Of a stretch of DNA of 64,000 nucleotides, positions 23,318-33,982 are shown one piece after another. Where the stretch lies: positions 1,036,501-1,100,500 of the forward strand of contig LR746280.1 of the NCBI GenBank assembly GCA_902729315.2, written 5' to 3'. The notes beneath the pieces were generated by a model. It was not told where the DNA came from. It saw only the letters and a program-made list of their open reading frames with translations, and ran no database searches. The position numbers and the translations under genes were made by a program. Numbering within the stretch: position 1 is the stretch's first letter; each line of letters begins with the position of its first letter. The DNA comes from Spirodela intermedia. Its lineage: Eukaryota; Streptophyta; Magnoliopsida; Alismatales; Araceae.

Positions 23318-24724
23318 ATGGCTGTGCCAACCAGTCTGGTGGTTCCTGTCGGATTGACTAGAGAAAATTTCTCGGTACGGAAGAACACGATCGTCCCTCT
23401 TCTTAACGGCTACGATCTTCAAAAATACATCGATCAAGACCCGCCGGCTGCCACGATCGATGATCAACCGAATCCTGCCTATCAAGCCTGGTGGCGCAAC
23501 GAACAGCAGGTGCTCGGCTTTATTAACTCCTCTCTCTCCGAAATAATTCTATCTAAACTAGGTCAAAAAACGACCACCAAGGAGCTCTGGACGGCCATTC
23601 AGAAAACCTACTCCTCGTCCGATCGCTCCCGCATCATGGATCTTCAACGGCACCTCCACAACTTCGTCAAAGGCGATTCCTGCATCGAAGAATACATTCA
23701 AAGATTCAAACGGCTTGCCGAGGAGCTTGCTCTAGCTGGTAAACTTGTTGAAGAAATATCTCAGATTTGTGTTTTTTTAAGAGGCCTCGGTCCCAAATAT
23801 AGCACTTTTGATATTAGCATTAACGCTAATCTCAATCATCTTACCTTCGAGGATATCATCTCTAGTCTTCGATCCCATGAAGCCACAATAGCTCATCACC
23901 AACAGATGGCTCCTTCGACACTCTCATCTACCGTGGCACCTTCAGCAAATCTTGCCCAAACTAATCAGACCGATAAATCTTCTGGTCATCTGCAAAATTG
24001 GTCTCAATCCAACCGTGGATCCGGCAATAATCGTGGAAGACGAGGATGGGGGAACCAGAATTGGCAGCCACGCTGTCAACTCTGTTCTCAATTTGGCCAT
24101 CAGGTGTTTCAATGTAGGGAACGGTTCAACCCTGCCTTTCAACCGCAATCTGAACACGCCTACAACCTACCTGTCCTGAATCTTCCACATATCACTCAGC
24201 CGCAAGCTTACTTGACGACTCATCATAATCCACAACCGGCACCGGTCAACTGGTATCCCGATAGTGTTGCTACTCACCACATCACACCTAATCAAGGGGT
24301 CCTCCACTCCTATACTCCCTATCAAGTCCCCGATCAGCTGCAGATAAGTAATGGCTCAAGTATGGCTATTTCTTCTACTGGCACCGCTATAATTAAAACC
24401 CATTCTTTTCCCTTAAAATTAAATAATATATTGTATGTCCCTCACATTCAAAAACATCTACTTTTTGTTAAACAATTTACCGATGATAATGATGTTTTCA
24501 TTGAATTTCATGCTACCTACTATCTTGTGAAGGATGAGAAAACCCACAAAATCCTCCTCAAGGGAACAACTGAAGATGAACTTTATCTTCTTCAACTGCA
24601 TGGTCAACCTTCAGTGTTCTTGGGGGCCAAGACAGACCTTGCTACATGGCACAATCGATTGAGACATCCCCAATTTCAGATATTGATAAGTTTTCATTAT
24701 CATGAGTTAATGATTAGTAAATAA
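23318..24724 (+). CDS. copia gag-protease open frame, truncated by a nested LTR
   Basis: The ATG at 23318 is preferred over the upstream in-frame ATG at 23054, which lies inside the LTR. The first 240 or so residues are a copia-type gag (UBN2-like). A CCHC zinc knuckle follows at about 24076-24117 (C-x2-C-x4-H-x4-C) after an arginine/glycine-rich stretch, which binds RNA in this family. The protease motif at about 24252-24280 reads DSVATHH where active copia proteases have DSGATHH, so the catalytic glycine is replaced. A pre-integrase HNRLRHP block ends the copia-derived part near 24670. From 24684 the frame runs into a solo LTR and stops at 24724. Confidence 0.85.
   Translation: MAVPTSLVVPVGLTRENFSVRKNTIVPLLNGYDLQKYIDQDPPAATIDDQPNPAYQAWWRNEQQVLGFINSSLSEIILSKLGQKTTTKELWTAIQKTYSSSDRSRIMDLQRHLHNFVKGDSCIEEYIQRFKRLAEELALAGKLVEEISQICVFLRGLGPKYSTFDISINANLNHLTFEDIISSLRSHEATIAHHQQMAPSTLSSTVAPSANLAQTNQTDKSSGHLQNWSQSNRGSGNNRGRRGWGNQNWQPRCQLCSQFGHQVFQCRERFNPAFQPQSEHAYNLPVLNLPHITQPQAYLTTHHNPQPAPVNWYPDSVATHHITPNQGVLHSYTPYQVPDQLQISNGSSMAISSTGTAIIKTHSFPLKLNNILYVPHIQKHLLFVKQFTDDNDVFIEFHATYYLVKDEKTHKILLKGTTEDELYLLQLHGQPSVFLGAKTDLATWHNRLRHPQFQILISFHYHELMISK
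24679..24683 (+). repeat. Left target-site duplication of the nested solo LTR (GATAT)
   Basis: It is identical to 26315-26319 on the other side of the LTR, a perfect 5-bp duplication inside the copia pre-integrase region. Confidence 0.88.
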
Positions 24725-26314
24725 TATAGTTTTAGCCTTAACTCATGATAAATAGACTTCTATTTATGTTAAAGTGTGAAAAGTGATTTTCAGTTGATTA
24801 ATGTGAATTTTTAGGTAATTATGTGATTTTACATGAATTTATATGATTTTTATAATCTTGCTTTTGAGATAAATAAGGAAAAAGAAATAAAAAATAAAAA
24901 TAAGACAAAATGAGGGGGACCTGCTGGCCAGCTGGGCCCGCAAACGGGTCAGAAGCTCAGTCGGGAGCAGCCGCGAGCAAGAGCTCGAGCGGCTTGAACC
25001 GATGGAGGCACGTGTGTGCCACTCCCCTTCCATGTCACCGGTGGCCAGCTAGCTGTGAGGCAAGGAGTGGTCATGCATGCGTGCTTGATCGGGAATGTAA
25101 CGTTACTATATATTCGCCCAAAAAATCGGTGCACAACTGATGTGGGACTAAACTTGCGTCACACCTTCCTCAAAAGGGGCGGACAACCGACGCGGGTTTG
25201 AGTACTTCTAGAGTAAAAAGTCATATATTTTTATCTGATTATTGCGACTTTCCTGCAGATTGCTAGTGAAAGATTAAGCAACGAGAATCGCTGGATCACC
25301 GGCGAAAATCTCGTCAACGCGATTTGTGGAGCATTGCTACTAAAATTGCTGAACAATTTGTGATAAAAGGATCACGAATCTATCGAGTAAATCATCTCCG
25401 ATTGATCGACGAACAAGCCGTCGTCAGGAAGAGGACGATCAACCAGGAGACGAGTCGCCACCTCCTGTGAGCGTACTAGATGCGATGAAGAGCCTCCTCT
25501 TACTGCGCGGACCTGAGGATGAAGCTCCTTGACACGCGCCCCACCTCCATCTAGCTCCTCTCTATCGGGTGACAGCTGCCAGAGAGCTGCAAAGTTGCCA
25601 TTTTTCCGCTCCGCTGGGTGACAGCCGCCAGAGACGATTCGACGACCCATTTCATTAATCTCTAGACTTCACGATAAGATCTAAAGATTGCCCATGTCAT
25701 CCTTGTCCAAGGAGAGCCTTCGAGGCCGTGGACACTGCACGACGATCCTCTCAAACACTCAGAATTTCAATGTATTGCCAACGCATCGCCGCCGCGACGC
25801 CGGAACTCTGTTTTCCTACCTTCAACTTAATTTCCGTTTCATTTAGTGATAATTTGTTGATTTTAAATTTACCAACATATACTTCATTTCATTACAATTC
25901 TTCTGTCTTTTACAGATCTTAATTTGATCAATTAAATCATCTGTAATCGCTTACGTAAGAATCGTCGGGTGGAACTCTATTTCCGCTCGATTCGCATTCA
26001 TCGGGCACTAACGTCATCCTGACGCCCGCACCGTTATTTTCTTTTTTCGTGAATTTTAAATATATTTCCTTTTCATTTCTTAGTATAAAATTCATATAAA
26101 ATAGTATTCTCTGAGGAAAATTTTGAATAATTACCAGATATTATATTACATCCTTGTGATCGATTTGAAAAATTACCGCTATTTTTGAAAGTTTTATTGA
26201 ATTATAATTGATATATTTGTTCAGAAATACTTCTAAATATCTGAAAATTTGTATTTTCTAATTTTATAAATTTAATATTTGTGTGATTTAATAGACAACG
26301 ACTAAGTCACGTCA
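24684..26314 (+). mobile_element. Solo LTR (1631 bp) of a Ty3/gypsy element nested in the copia pol gene
   Basis: It starts TGATAAGTTTTC and ends AAGTCACGTCA, i.e. TG...CA, with perfect GATAT target duplications on both sides. The copia frame resumes beyond the right duplication. The sequence aligns along its length with the LTR at 30541-32036, which is followed by a gypsy-type primer site, so it belongs to that family. No internal element sequence is present, so it formed by LTR-LTR recombination. Short frames in it are not treated as genes. Confidence 0.9.
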
Positions 26315-26319
26315 GATAT

Positions 26320-28340
26320 TAAATAAGATCATTACTCAACATGGGCTGCCCTTATTTTGCATACCCAAAAGTAATTTCGAATTTTGTCATGCTTGTAATG
26401 TTTCGAAATCACATAAACTTCCTTTTTAGAACTCTTCTCATATTTCTATTACACCACTTGAATCAATACATTCCAATCTATGGGGTCCTTCACCCATTAC
26501 TTCTCTTTTTCATTTCTCTTATTATGTAATTTTTATTGATGATTATAGCAAATTCATGTGGCTTTATCATCTCAAAAATAAAAGTGATGTGTTTCAAATC
26601 TTTATCAAATTTCAAGCAAAGGTACAACGACTTTTTTCTAGTAAAATCCTTCCGTTTCAATCAGATTGGGTGGTGAGTTTCAGGTGGACCAAGCATTTTT
26701 AGGATTGAGGCATTCATCATCGTATCTCTTGTCCTCATACACCCCAACAAAATGGGACTGCCGAATGCAAACATAGACACCTTATAGAGACAGCCTTATC
26801 TCTTCTCAAACAAGCCTCTATGTCCCAAGAATATTGAGATGAAGTTGTGTGTACAGCTACCTATCTTATTAATCAAATGCCTACCCCCATTCTAAAATTT
26901 AAGAGTCCTTTTGAAGTTCTTTACAAAGTTATACCTGACTATCAAACACTCAAAACCTTCAGATGCCTCTATTATCTGTACACTAGATCTTATGCATAAC
27001 ATAAATTAGAAGATAGCTCCGAATCTCATTTATTTTTAGGATATATAGCTCACTTCACCACAATTATAGATGTAAGTCTCTTGCTTCCAGAAAATTTTAT
27101 ACATCTCATCATGTACTATTCTATGAGTCCATATTCCCTCACTTCACACCACATCTAGTCAAATCCAACTCCTCCATTGCAGATAGGGGAATCCTAGGTT
27201 TCCATCCTAATTATGTATCAATTCCTATCCTTCCCTCCTCACCCCCCACTTCTACCCCTTCTTCAACTTTCTCCCCTTCACACCAAATAACAATCATAAC
27301 CACTTCCTTGTCCTCCACTGAAATTACTCTCATTTCCAATTCTCTTGCTCACTTGTTAACTAACTCAACCTCTCACCCACCTGATAGTGACAATTCAGAT
27401 CCAACATCTTCTTCCTCAACTCCATCAGCCAAATTTAGGCATATCAGTCATCTCTATAGGGATACCACAGCAGTCCCTCTAACTTCCTCTTATTTAACAA
27501 CCTTGTCAACTAAATATTCGTTACCCCAATGCTACCATCTTACTCTCTCTCATAAGGAACCCAAAAATTTCTCCACTACCTCCAAACATCCCTTATGGAG
27601 ACAAGCTATGCAATCAGAGTTTGAGGCTCTCCAAAAAAATCAAACTTGGACCTTAATCCCATGGCCTCCTAACACACATATAATTGGGTGTTAATGGGTC
27701 TACTAGTTAAAACTTAAATCTGATGAGTCCATAGACTAGTATAAAGCCTAATTAGTGGCAAAAGATTTTTTTCAACAAGAAGGGTTCGATTATTTCAATA
27801 CTTTCTCACCTATCATCAAAATTACAACTATAAGGCTCCTTCTATCCACAGTTATTAGTCAACAATGGCACATCCATTAATTGGATGTGTCCAACACCTT
27901 CCTTCATGGAGATCTCACTAAGAGTATCATCATGGAGCAACTAGAGGGATACAAGAACTCCAATTTCCCTAATCACATTTGCAAACTTCATAAATTTATC
28001 TATAGATTAAAACAATCCCTTAGAGCATGGTTTTCCAAATTATCCTCTTATCTCTCTCAGTTTTATCAGATCCAAAATAGATACCTCCTTATTTTTTTTC
28101 ATAAATGAACCATTGTTTATTCTAATTTATGTTGATGATCTACTAATCATTGAATCAAATTTTCATTTTATTAATTTTCTTATTTCATCACTGAATATAA
28201 AATTTACCATTAAGGATCTAATGCATGCTCACTTTTTCCTTGGAATAGAATTACTTCATGTTTTCACAGGTTATCTTCTCTCGTAATCTAAATATCTAGC
28301 TACAATCCTTCAATGGGCACACCTGGATCAGTGCAAGTCA
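26320..28340 (+). pseudogene. Decayed copia integrase and reverse transcriptase
   Basis: This is the continuation of the copia pol gene, broken by many stops and frameshifts. Recognisable pieces are an integrase core-like stretch (26480-26830, with WGPSP- and NGTAE-like segments), the start of reverse transcriptase (about 27590-27690, LWRQAMQSEFEALQKNQTW), a block at 27881-28040 (DVSNTFLHGDL, ICKLHKFIYRLKQSLRAWF), and the catalytic YVDD motif near 28128-28139. Confidence 0.8.
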
Positions 28341-29036
28341 ATGTCAACTCCATGGTCAACCTTCATAACTGACTTTCCCAACAACACTTTACTTCCTGAT
28401 CCTAAGACTTATAGAAGCATCCTCAGTGGTCTACACTACCTCACAATAACACGTCCAGACATATCCTATTATGTGAATTGGGCATATCAAAAAATGCACA
28501 ACCCCTCTCATGAAGATTGGCAAACCCTCAAGCATCTTCTTCACTATCTAAAGGGCTCAATTACTTTGAACCTTCATCTCTCTCATAACTCTCTTCTTCA
28601 GCTCACAGCCTACAGTGACGCAGATTGGGCCTCTTCTAAGAATGATCGCCGATCCACTAGTGGTTATCTTGTTTATCTTGGAAGAAACTTGATCTCCTGG
28701 TCGTCGAAGAAACATTTTATCGTCTCAAGATCAAGTACAGAGGCTGAGTATAAAGTTCCAGCAAACACGGCTGCTGAGTTTATCTGGCTAAATTCCCTTC
28801 TTAATGAAATTCAGATCAATCCACAAGGCACTCCAATTCTCTACTGCGACAATCTAGGAGCTACATATCTATCTGTTAATCCCGTCTTCCACGCTAGAAC
28901 AAAACACATTGAGATCAATTTTCACTTCATTTGTGAAAGGGTCACCGCCAAACAATTGCAAATCAGATTTCTTCCCAGCACTCATCAGCTCGTTGACATC
29001 CTAACAAAGCCTCTCCTCAAAAGTCGTTTTCAATGA
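28341..29036 (+). CDS. copia RNase H region, still open
   Basis: This 231-codon frame carries the C-terminal part of reverse transcriptase (SILSGLHYLTITRPDISY) and the copia RNase H with YSDADWA, RRSTSGY, SSTEAEY and VDILTKPL, ending 48 bp before the 3' LTR. RNase H removes the RNA strand during reverse transcription. It is the best-preserved part of pol, but it begins downstream of a decayed region, so no complete polyprotein is encoded. Confidence 0.85.
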   Translation: MSTPWSTFITDFPNNTLLPDPKTYRSILSGLHYLTITRPDISYYVNWAYQKMHNPSHEDWQTLKHLLHYLKGSITLNLHLSHNSLLQLTAYSDADWASSKNDRRSTSGYLVYLGRNLISWSSKKHFIVSRSSTEAEYKVPANTAAEFIWLNSLLNEIQINPQGTPILYCDNLGATYLSVNPVFHARTKHIEINFHFICERVTAKQLQIRFLPSTHQLVDILTKPLLKSRFQ

Positions 29037-29083
29037 CTAAGAAACAAGCTAAATCTCGTTCCGAGCGTTAGCTTGCGGGGAAC

Positions 29084-29361
29084 TGTTAATGCATAAGGTT
29101 TTCAACAACAACGCATGCCTCATAGACACCATAATCATTGCCCCAGCCAATCCAACGGCTAAAACTACGGTGGAGACGACGTCACGGGACCCCATCCAAC
29201 AGATCTATTTTGATCCTATATAATTCGCTTGTATTCATCGATTTTATAAGAAAGAGGAAGATTTGCTTTCTCTTGTTTCTCTCTTCCTCTCTCTCTCTCT
29301 CTTCCTCTGTTCTTCCCGCTCTTCCAGTTCCTTCCTAAACAGGAACGCTCCATCTCTTTCA
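29084..29361 (+). repeat. 3' LTR of the copia element (278 bp)
   Basis: It starts TGTTAATGCATAAGG after a short G-rich tract (GCGGGGAAC) that may be the polypurine tract, and ends CTCTTTCA. It lacks about 40 bp and part of the CT tract found in the 5' LTR. It differs from the 5' LTR at several substitutions, so the insertion is not recent. Confidence 0.92.
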
Positions 29362-29849
29362 AGCACTTCTGTGTAATTAGAGTCGCCGCCGAGGCCGCAA
29401 TCGATGCTGTTGAACCCTGCATTGGGGAAACCATAACCTTCCGTCATTCCCGTTCCACCTGGAGAGGCAGTGGCAGGGAGAAAGAGTATGCGCGTACCAA
29501 TCTGGGTCGGGCTCTGTGCGGAGGCCGCCATCGCCAGGACGCCCAGCAGCAGAACGCGCCACCCTGTTGCCGCCATCGTCAGCGTTCTCTCCAACCCCCA
29601 TTCTGTGGGCTCTGCCGGAGCTGGCACAAATCGTAGATTTCCCCTTCCCTCTGCCAAGTGGACGACGGCAGTCGCCCAACTCTATACTTTCAGCGCAGCC
29701 GTTCACAGCTTTATACTTCCCTCTGACAAATGTATTATTGTGTACGTCACATTCAATCTGGGCAAATGCATTTAAGTCGTCTGTTCCTAGCGCCCGAGAG
29801 GCAGCTCTAGTGAAAAGGACTACACCCCTCACAAGAAAGCTGCTCAACG

Positions 29850-30540
29850 GAATTACACAAGGCCGTTGAGCATATGGCTGTTGGTACATAACAAAATTAA
29901 CTAACAACCCTAAAAGAACTCTATATAAACACTCATCTTACATCACTGTAACATTTTTAAGCTTTCTACATCAATAATAGAATCATATCTTTTACTCTTG
30001 TTCTCTTCTATTCTTATTTTCTTCTTCTTCTTGCACGTCTTGTTTCTTCACATGGTATTGGAGCAACAAAGTGCTCATTAATCTATGCTTTCGGAATACA
30101 TGACAGCTGAAACAAGAATGGCTTCCTCCTCTTCTTCTATGCGAAATGCAACATCATCAGTAATGCCGCCCATTGCAAAGCCATCTGCTGTAATGCCTCT
30201 ATTATCAGTAAATTTCTCAAATGAGAATTATCTTTTATGGAAAATAAAATTTGTCACCCTTCTCAAAAGCCAAGGGCATCTTCATATCATTGATGGCTCA
30301 ACTAAGCCACCATCTCCTACCATCAAGAATGGAAATATAGATCTTGAGAGTAATCCAGACTTCATTAAATGAGAATGCCATGATCAGTCTATTTTCCTTG
30401 ATCCTATCTTCCATCAAAGAAATCATTTATTTAATTAATATCAGATATCATACATCAAAAGATACTTGGGATGTATGAGCTAATAAGTTCACATCTAAAA
30501 CAAGATCCCACATCCTTCAATTACATATATAGTTATATGA
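29850..30540 (+). mobile_element. Second Ty1/copia fragment: LTR end, primer site and gag N-terminus
   Basis: An LTR-like stretch with a TATATAAA box (29921) ends in CA at 30052. It is followed by TGGTATTGGAGC, a decayed Met-tRNA primer site. A frame at about 30085-30372 contains a copia gag N-terminal motif (LLSVNFSNENYLLWKIKFVTLL and a DGSTKPPSP block) and then stops. The fragment ends at the gypsy LTR at 30541; its remainder is not seen elsewhere here. The left LTR boundary, about 29830-29875, is uncertain. It lies just upstream of exon 1 of pseudogene E. Confidence 0.75.
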
Positions 30541-32036
30541 TGATAAAATTTTATTATCGTGAGTTAATAATTAATTAGTAATATATTATATATATTAACT
30601 CATAAGAAATACATTTATATTTATGTTAAATTATGAAAAATAATTTTTAGCTAGTTAATGTGAACTTTTAGTTAATTATGTAATTTTTATAATCATATAT
30701 TTTGAATTAAATAAAGATAAATAAATAAAATAAAAATATAGAAAAAGATGAAGACTCGTCAACTAGTCAGGCACGCAAATGGGTCAAAAGCATAGTCAAG
30801 CGAAATTGCAAGAAGGACCTCAAATAGTACTAGGAGGGCATGTGTGTGTCACTTTCCTTCTATATCGCTAGTGGTCAAACATTTGAAAATAGTCAATCTG
30901 GTATTAAATCTAGGCCACTGTTTGTCATCACCTATTTTTAATATTTATATATTATAATACCCCTAAATGATAAAAAGTAGATACCATTATGATGTCACTA
31001 GAAAATGGTATTCACATACTTATGTCATTCTCTCTCATATAGGTGAGGAAATGGGAAGTATATTTACATATTTTTATCTAATTAAATCATAATTTTTATG
31101 TAGAGTGCAAGTCAATGATTAAATCACTAAAATCACTCAATCATTAGTGAAAATACTGTCAACGTGATTCGTGAAGTATCGTTACTAACTGTCGAATAAT
31201 TATATATAAAAAGCTCACAAATGTATTAAGTAAATTATCTCTAATTGATAAATAAACAAGCCGTTGTTGGGAAGAGGACGATCCACTAGGAGATTAGTCG
31301 TCACCTCTTGAAAGCATAACAAATATGATGAAGAGCCTCTTCTTACTACGTAGACTCAAGAATGTGATAGTTAGCAAAGACTATTTGTCAACCTAACTCA
31401 CTGATTTCTTGACTTCATAACAAGATCTAAAAATTATTTAAGTTGTCTGTGTAAAGAGAGCCTTTGAGGCCTTGACATCTCACAATAATCTTCCAAACAT
31501 ACAAATTTTTGACGATTGTTGCTGTGAAGTTGTGATTGTCTTTCATATTTTAAATTTAATTTTACTTAATTTAGTGATAATTTATGTGATTTCAAATTTT
31601 AAATTTTTTCTTCATTTAATTATTATTTTTTTGGCTTTTATAGATCTTAATTTGATCAATTAAATTATTTGTAATCATTATGTAAGAATCGTGGGTGAAA
31701 ATCTATTTCTATATTAATCGTGTTCATTGGGGTGCTGATGTCATCTTGACGTATGCACCCAAATATTTTTTTCGTAAATTTTTAAATATATTTAATATTC
31801 ATCATTTAATATAAAACTCATACAAAATCATATTCTTTGAGAAAAATTTAAAATATTACTATATATTATCTTACATCTCTTTGATTGATTTCAAAATTTT
31901 CTACTATTTTTATTTTTTTATTGAATTATAATTGATTATTTATTCTACAATATTTCTAAAAATCAAAAAATTACTATTTTCTAATTTAATAAATTTAAAT
32001 TTACATGATTTATTATACAATGATTATGTCACGTCA
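30541..32036 (+). mobile_element. 5' LTR of a Ty3/gypsy element
   Basis: This 1496-bp block starts TGATAAAATTTT and ends TCACGTCA. It aligns with the solo LTR at 24684-26314, including blocks for GATGAAGAGCCTC, AATTTGATCAATTAAAT and TGTAAGAATCGT. It is strongly AT-shifted relative to that copy. It is followed by a decayed primer site and gag remnants, so it is the 5' LTR of a truncated element rather than a solo LTR. Its flanks do not match as a target duplication, because its right end continues into element sequence. Confidence 0.85.
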
Positions 32037-32038
32037 AA

Positions 32039-32060
32039 TTTTGACACTATTGTCAAAGAT
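32039..32060 (+). other. Decayed gypsy primer-binding site
   Basis: TTTGACACTATTGTCAAAGA matches the plant gypsy primer site TTGGCGCCGTTGCCGGGGA (Athila/Tat type) with only G-to-A and C-to-T differences, and starts 2 bp after the LTR. This explains the loss of CpG-rich sequence through deamination and fixes the element's orientation. Confidence 0.65.
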
Positions 32061-32285
32061 GTATTACATAATATTTGGTAGTTTTTTATTTTTCTCTTAG
32101 AGTATAAAAAAATAATTTAATTCTTTTTTTGTAAAAAAAAAGAAAAAAAGAACAAAGAGTAGCAAGGCAAGGATTAGATTAGCCTAAAGGAAGGTAACAT
32201 TTATTAAAAACATTCTTTGAATTTATATCTTTTTATGTATGGTGTATGATGTTTACATCTAGGGTTAGAGAATCCTTCCACTATT

Positions 32286-33312
32286 TTGTCGAAAACTAAA
32301 AATTCGAAAGAAAGATCAATTTTGATAGATCTTGAGGGTAATACAAGTCAAACTGAGAATAATTCCATAGTCATGAAAAATTATTATATCCTTGATTCAT
32401 ATCAACAACCATCTAATATTAGAGTCCCATTAGCACCCACAATTAAATTCAAAATAAATTCAGAAAATTTTCAAATGCTCCCTAATTTCATGAATTACCT
32501 TTAGAGAAATCTCATTGGTATTTAAAAAAAATCATATAAACTGTGATTTAGTTAATCTCTCTCAAGTTATATTAAAAATTATTAAGATAAAATTATTTCT
32601 ATATACACTTAGAAATAAGGGTAGTTATTGATATCTATATTAGATAAAGAATTAACTAATTGTAAAGACATAATAGATATTTCTTCAAAAAAAATATCTC
32701 TTAGGAAAAACTCAAAACATGAGAAAATATATATGAAGTTTTGCTCAAAGGCCAAGAGAAACTTTACATGAGGAATGAAAAAATTCAAAGATTTATTAAG
32801 AAAGTGACTTCATCATGCTATACTCAAGTGGCAGCTTAATATATTTTTTTCTGATGAATTATTAAAATAATATAAAAATATGATTGATTCTATATGTAGA
32901 TGAACTTTTATGGAGAAAATCCATGATGAAATTTATAGTATTTATTAGAATGTAAGTGAAAATTTTAAAGATTAAGCTTCTTTTGAGTTATATGACAAGT
33001 ATAAGAAGAGAAGAATTTATGAATTGTATTATCAAAGATTATTCTAATTTAAGAAAAGAGGTAAATCATATTAATCAAAGATTAGAAAAACTTTATTTAC
33101 TTGTTGATAATATCAGAAAGACTCCTAAACCTTAATTTAATTTAAAAAATAGCTGTCCTATGTGTGTTGAAAATAATCAATCTGAATTTTAATGTCCCAT
33201 GTTAGATCAATCATTTAAACTTAGGCAAGAGGAAATATAAGTAGCCCACAGTTTTAATAAAAATAGATAATCTTTTTCTAATTTTTATAATCATAATTGG
33301 AGGAATAATTCT
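32286..33312 (+). pseudogene. Gypsy gag remnant (Athila/Tat-like)
   Basis: Several plus-strand pieces recall gypsy gag. A frame at 32286-32504 ends with FKINSENFQMLPNFMNYL, resembling the NFELKP block near the start of Athila/Tat gag. At about 33150-33195 there is a cysteine-rich piece (CPMCVENNQSEF). At about 33270-33310 there is FYNHNWRNNS, resembling the YNPGWRNHPN motif of the family. Stops and frameshifts abound. The sequence changes abruptly near 33315 to the GC-rich module downstream of gene C, so the rest of the element has been lost. Confidence 0.6.
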
Positions 33313-33319
33313 TGACAAC

Positions 33320-33560
33320 GTGTCTGACCTTCCCCCACCGTCCTCAAATTGGCCCCCACAAGCGTGGACCCTAAATTTTGACTTGCTCGTTACGCCACTT
33401 CAAGCCACTAGTCCTAGGAACAATGGTGTGAAAGCCCAGAAGATGGTGGCAGGTCAGTGACCAAAGGCCAGGAAGAAAATTTGGTGTCTGCGTCTAAAGG
33501 CAGTGCACCTCTACCAGTCTTCTGGCTTGAGGAATTTCTTGTCCAGGCCTCGATCATTGC
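33320..33560. repeat. Duplicated intergenic module downstream of gene C
   Basis: This is the counterpart of the module downstream of gene D (8970-9470), sharing CGTCCTCAA, GACCCTAAAT and GGAACAATGGTGTGAAAGCCC. It marks the left end of the tandem-duplicated unit and the right border of the retroelement block. Confidence 0.55.
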
Positions 33561-33982
33561 TAATAACCATGTCACATAACAAGTTACCTGTTTTATCTTA
33601 ATATGGATCTGATTCATCTAATGCGTAATTCCTCCTGAAGCGAATAAATTTTCAGATTTTATCTGCTAGATTTTTGGTATTAAAGATGTTCCAAAGGATG
33701 TCAACATCGTAGGCAAAAACTTTCTTATGTGAAACGTTGTGCCTAATTTTCATAGAAGTATGCTTACATCTTGTGTGAATCCTTCCAATCTCAGTTCTTC
33801 TTATCGTGTAAAAAATTTCTCTTATTAACAGACCATAATGGATGCATGGTCAGAAATGTAGAAAATAACATACGACGAAGGCTATCTGAAACAAACATCA
33901 TGCTGGATTTATTCAATCTTAGAAGCATGCAAGATTGGATACATGGAATAAGTTTTCTTAGTTTTTACATGCCTCAAAGACC

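Larger units (their letters stand above)
22892..29361 (+). mobile_element. Ty1/copia LTR retrotransposon inserted in exon 2 of pseudogene E
   Basis: The 5' LTR is 22892-23215 and the 3' LTR 29084-29361; they align along their length and both end in CTCTTTCA. The tRNA-Met primer-binding site TGGTATCAGAGCC follows the 5' LTR. Flanking 5-mers are AGCGC (22887-22891) and AGCAC (29362-29366), a target duplication with one mismatch. The internal region has gag, a protease motif, integrase and reverse-transcriptase remnants with many stops, then an open RNase H frame, in the copia order. The element is on the plus strand, antisense to the host gene. A solo LTR (24684-26314) interrupts pol. The element cannot be autonomous as it stands. 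Confidence 0.95.
17924..29576 (-). pseudogene. Pseudogene E: malectin-like LRR receptor kinase split by a copia retrotransposon
   Basis: Exon 1 (29498-29576) encodes an intact-looking signal peptide, MAATGWRVLLLGVLAMAASA. Exon 2 starts with GFNSIDCGLGGDSNY and breaks at 29367; it resumes in frame at 22886 beyond a copia element. Other lesions relative to paralogs: one-base deletions in exon 2 near 22665 and 22570; intron 2 shrunk to 40 nt (22366-22405); a 2-base deletion in the GDPC exon near 21665; a frameshift in the second LRR exon near 20810; a frameshift near 19345; a nonsense TAA at 19192-19194; DFG changed to DFE in the activation segment; PE changed to LE in the YLDPE block; and a nonsense TAA at 18155-18157. 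Exon 3, the transmembrane exon (about 19490-19685), HRDVKTSN and the C-terminus (stop at 17924) are still readable. It is non-functional by any reading. Confidence 0.93.

Noticed and set aside
30541-32036. A second solo LTR
   Set aside because: The right end is followed by a primer-binding site and gag remnants, so it is a 5' LTR of a truncated element.
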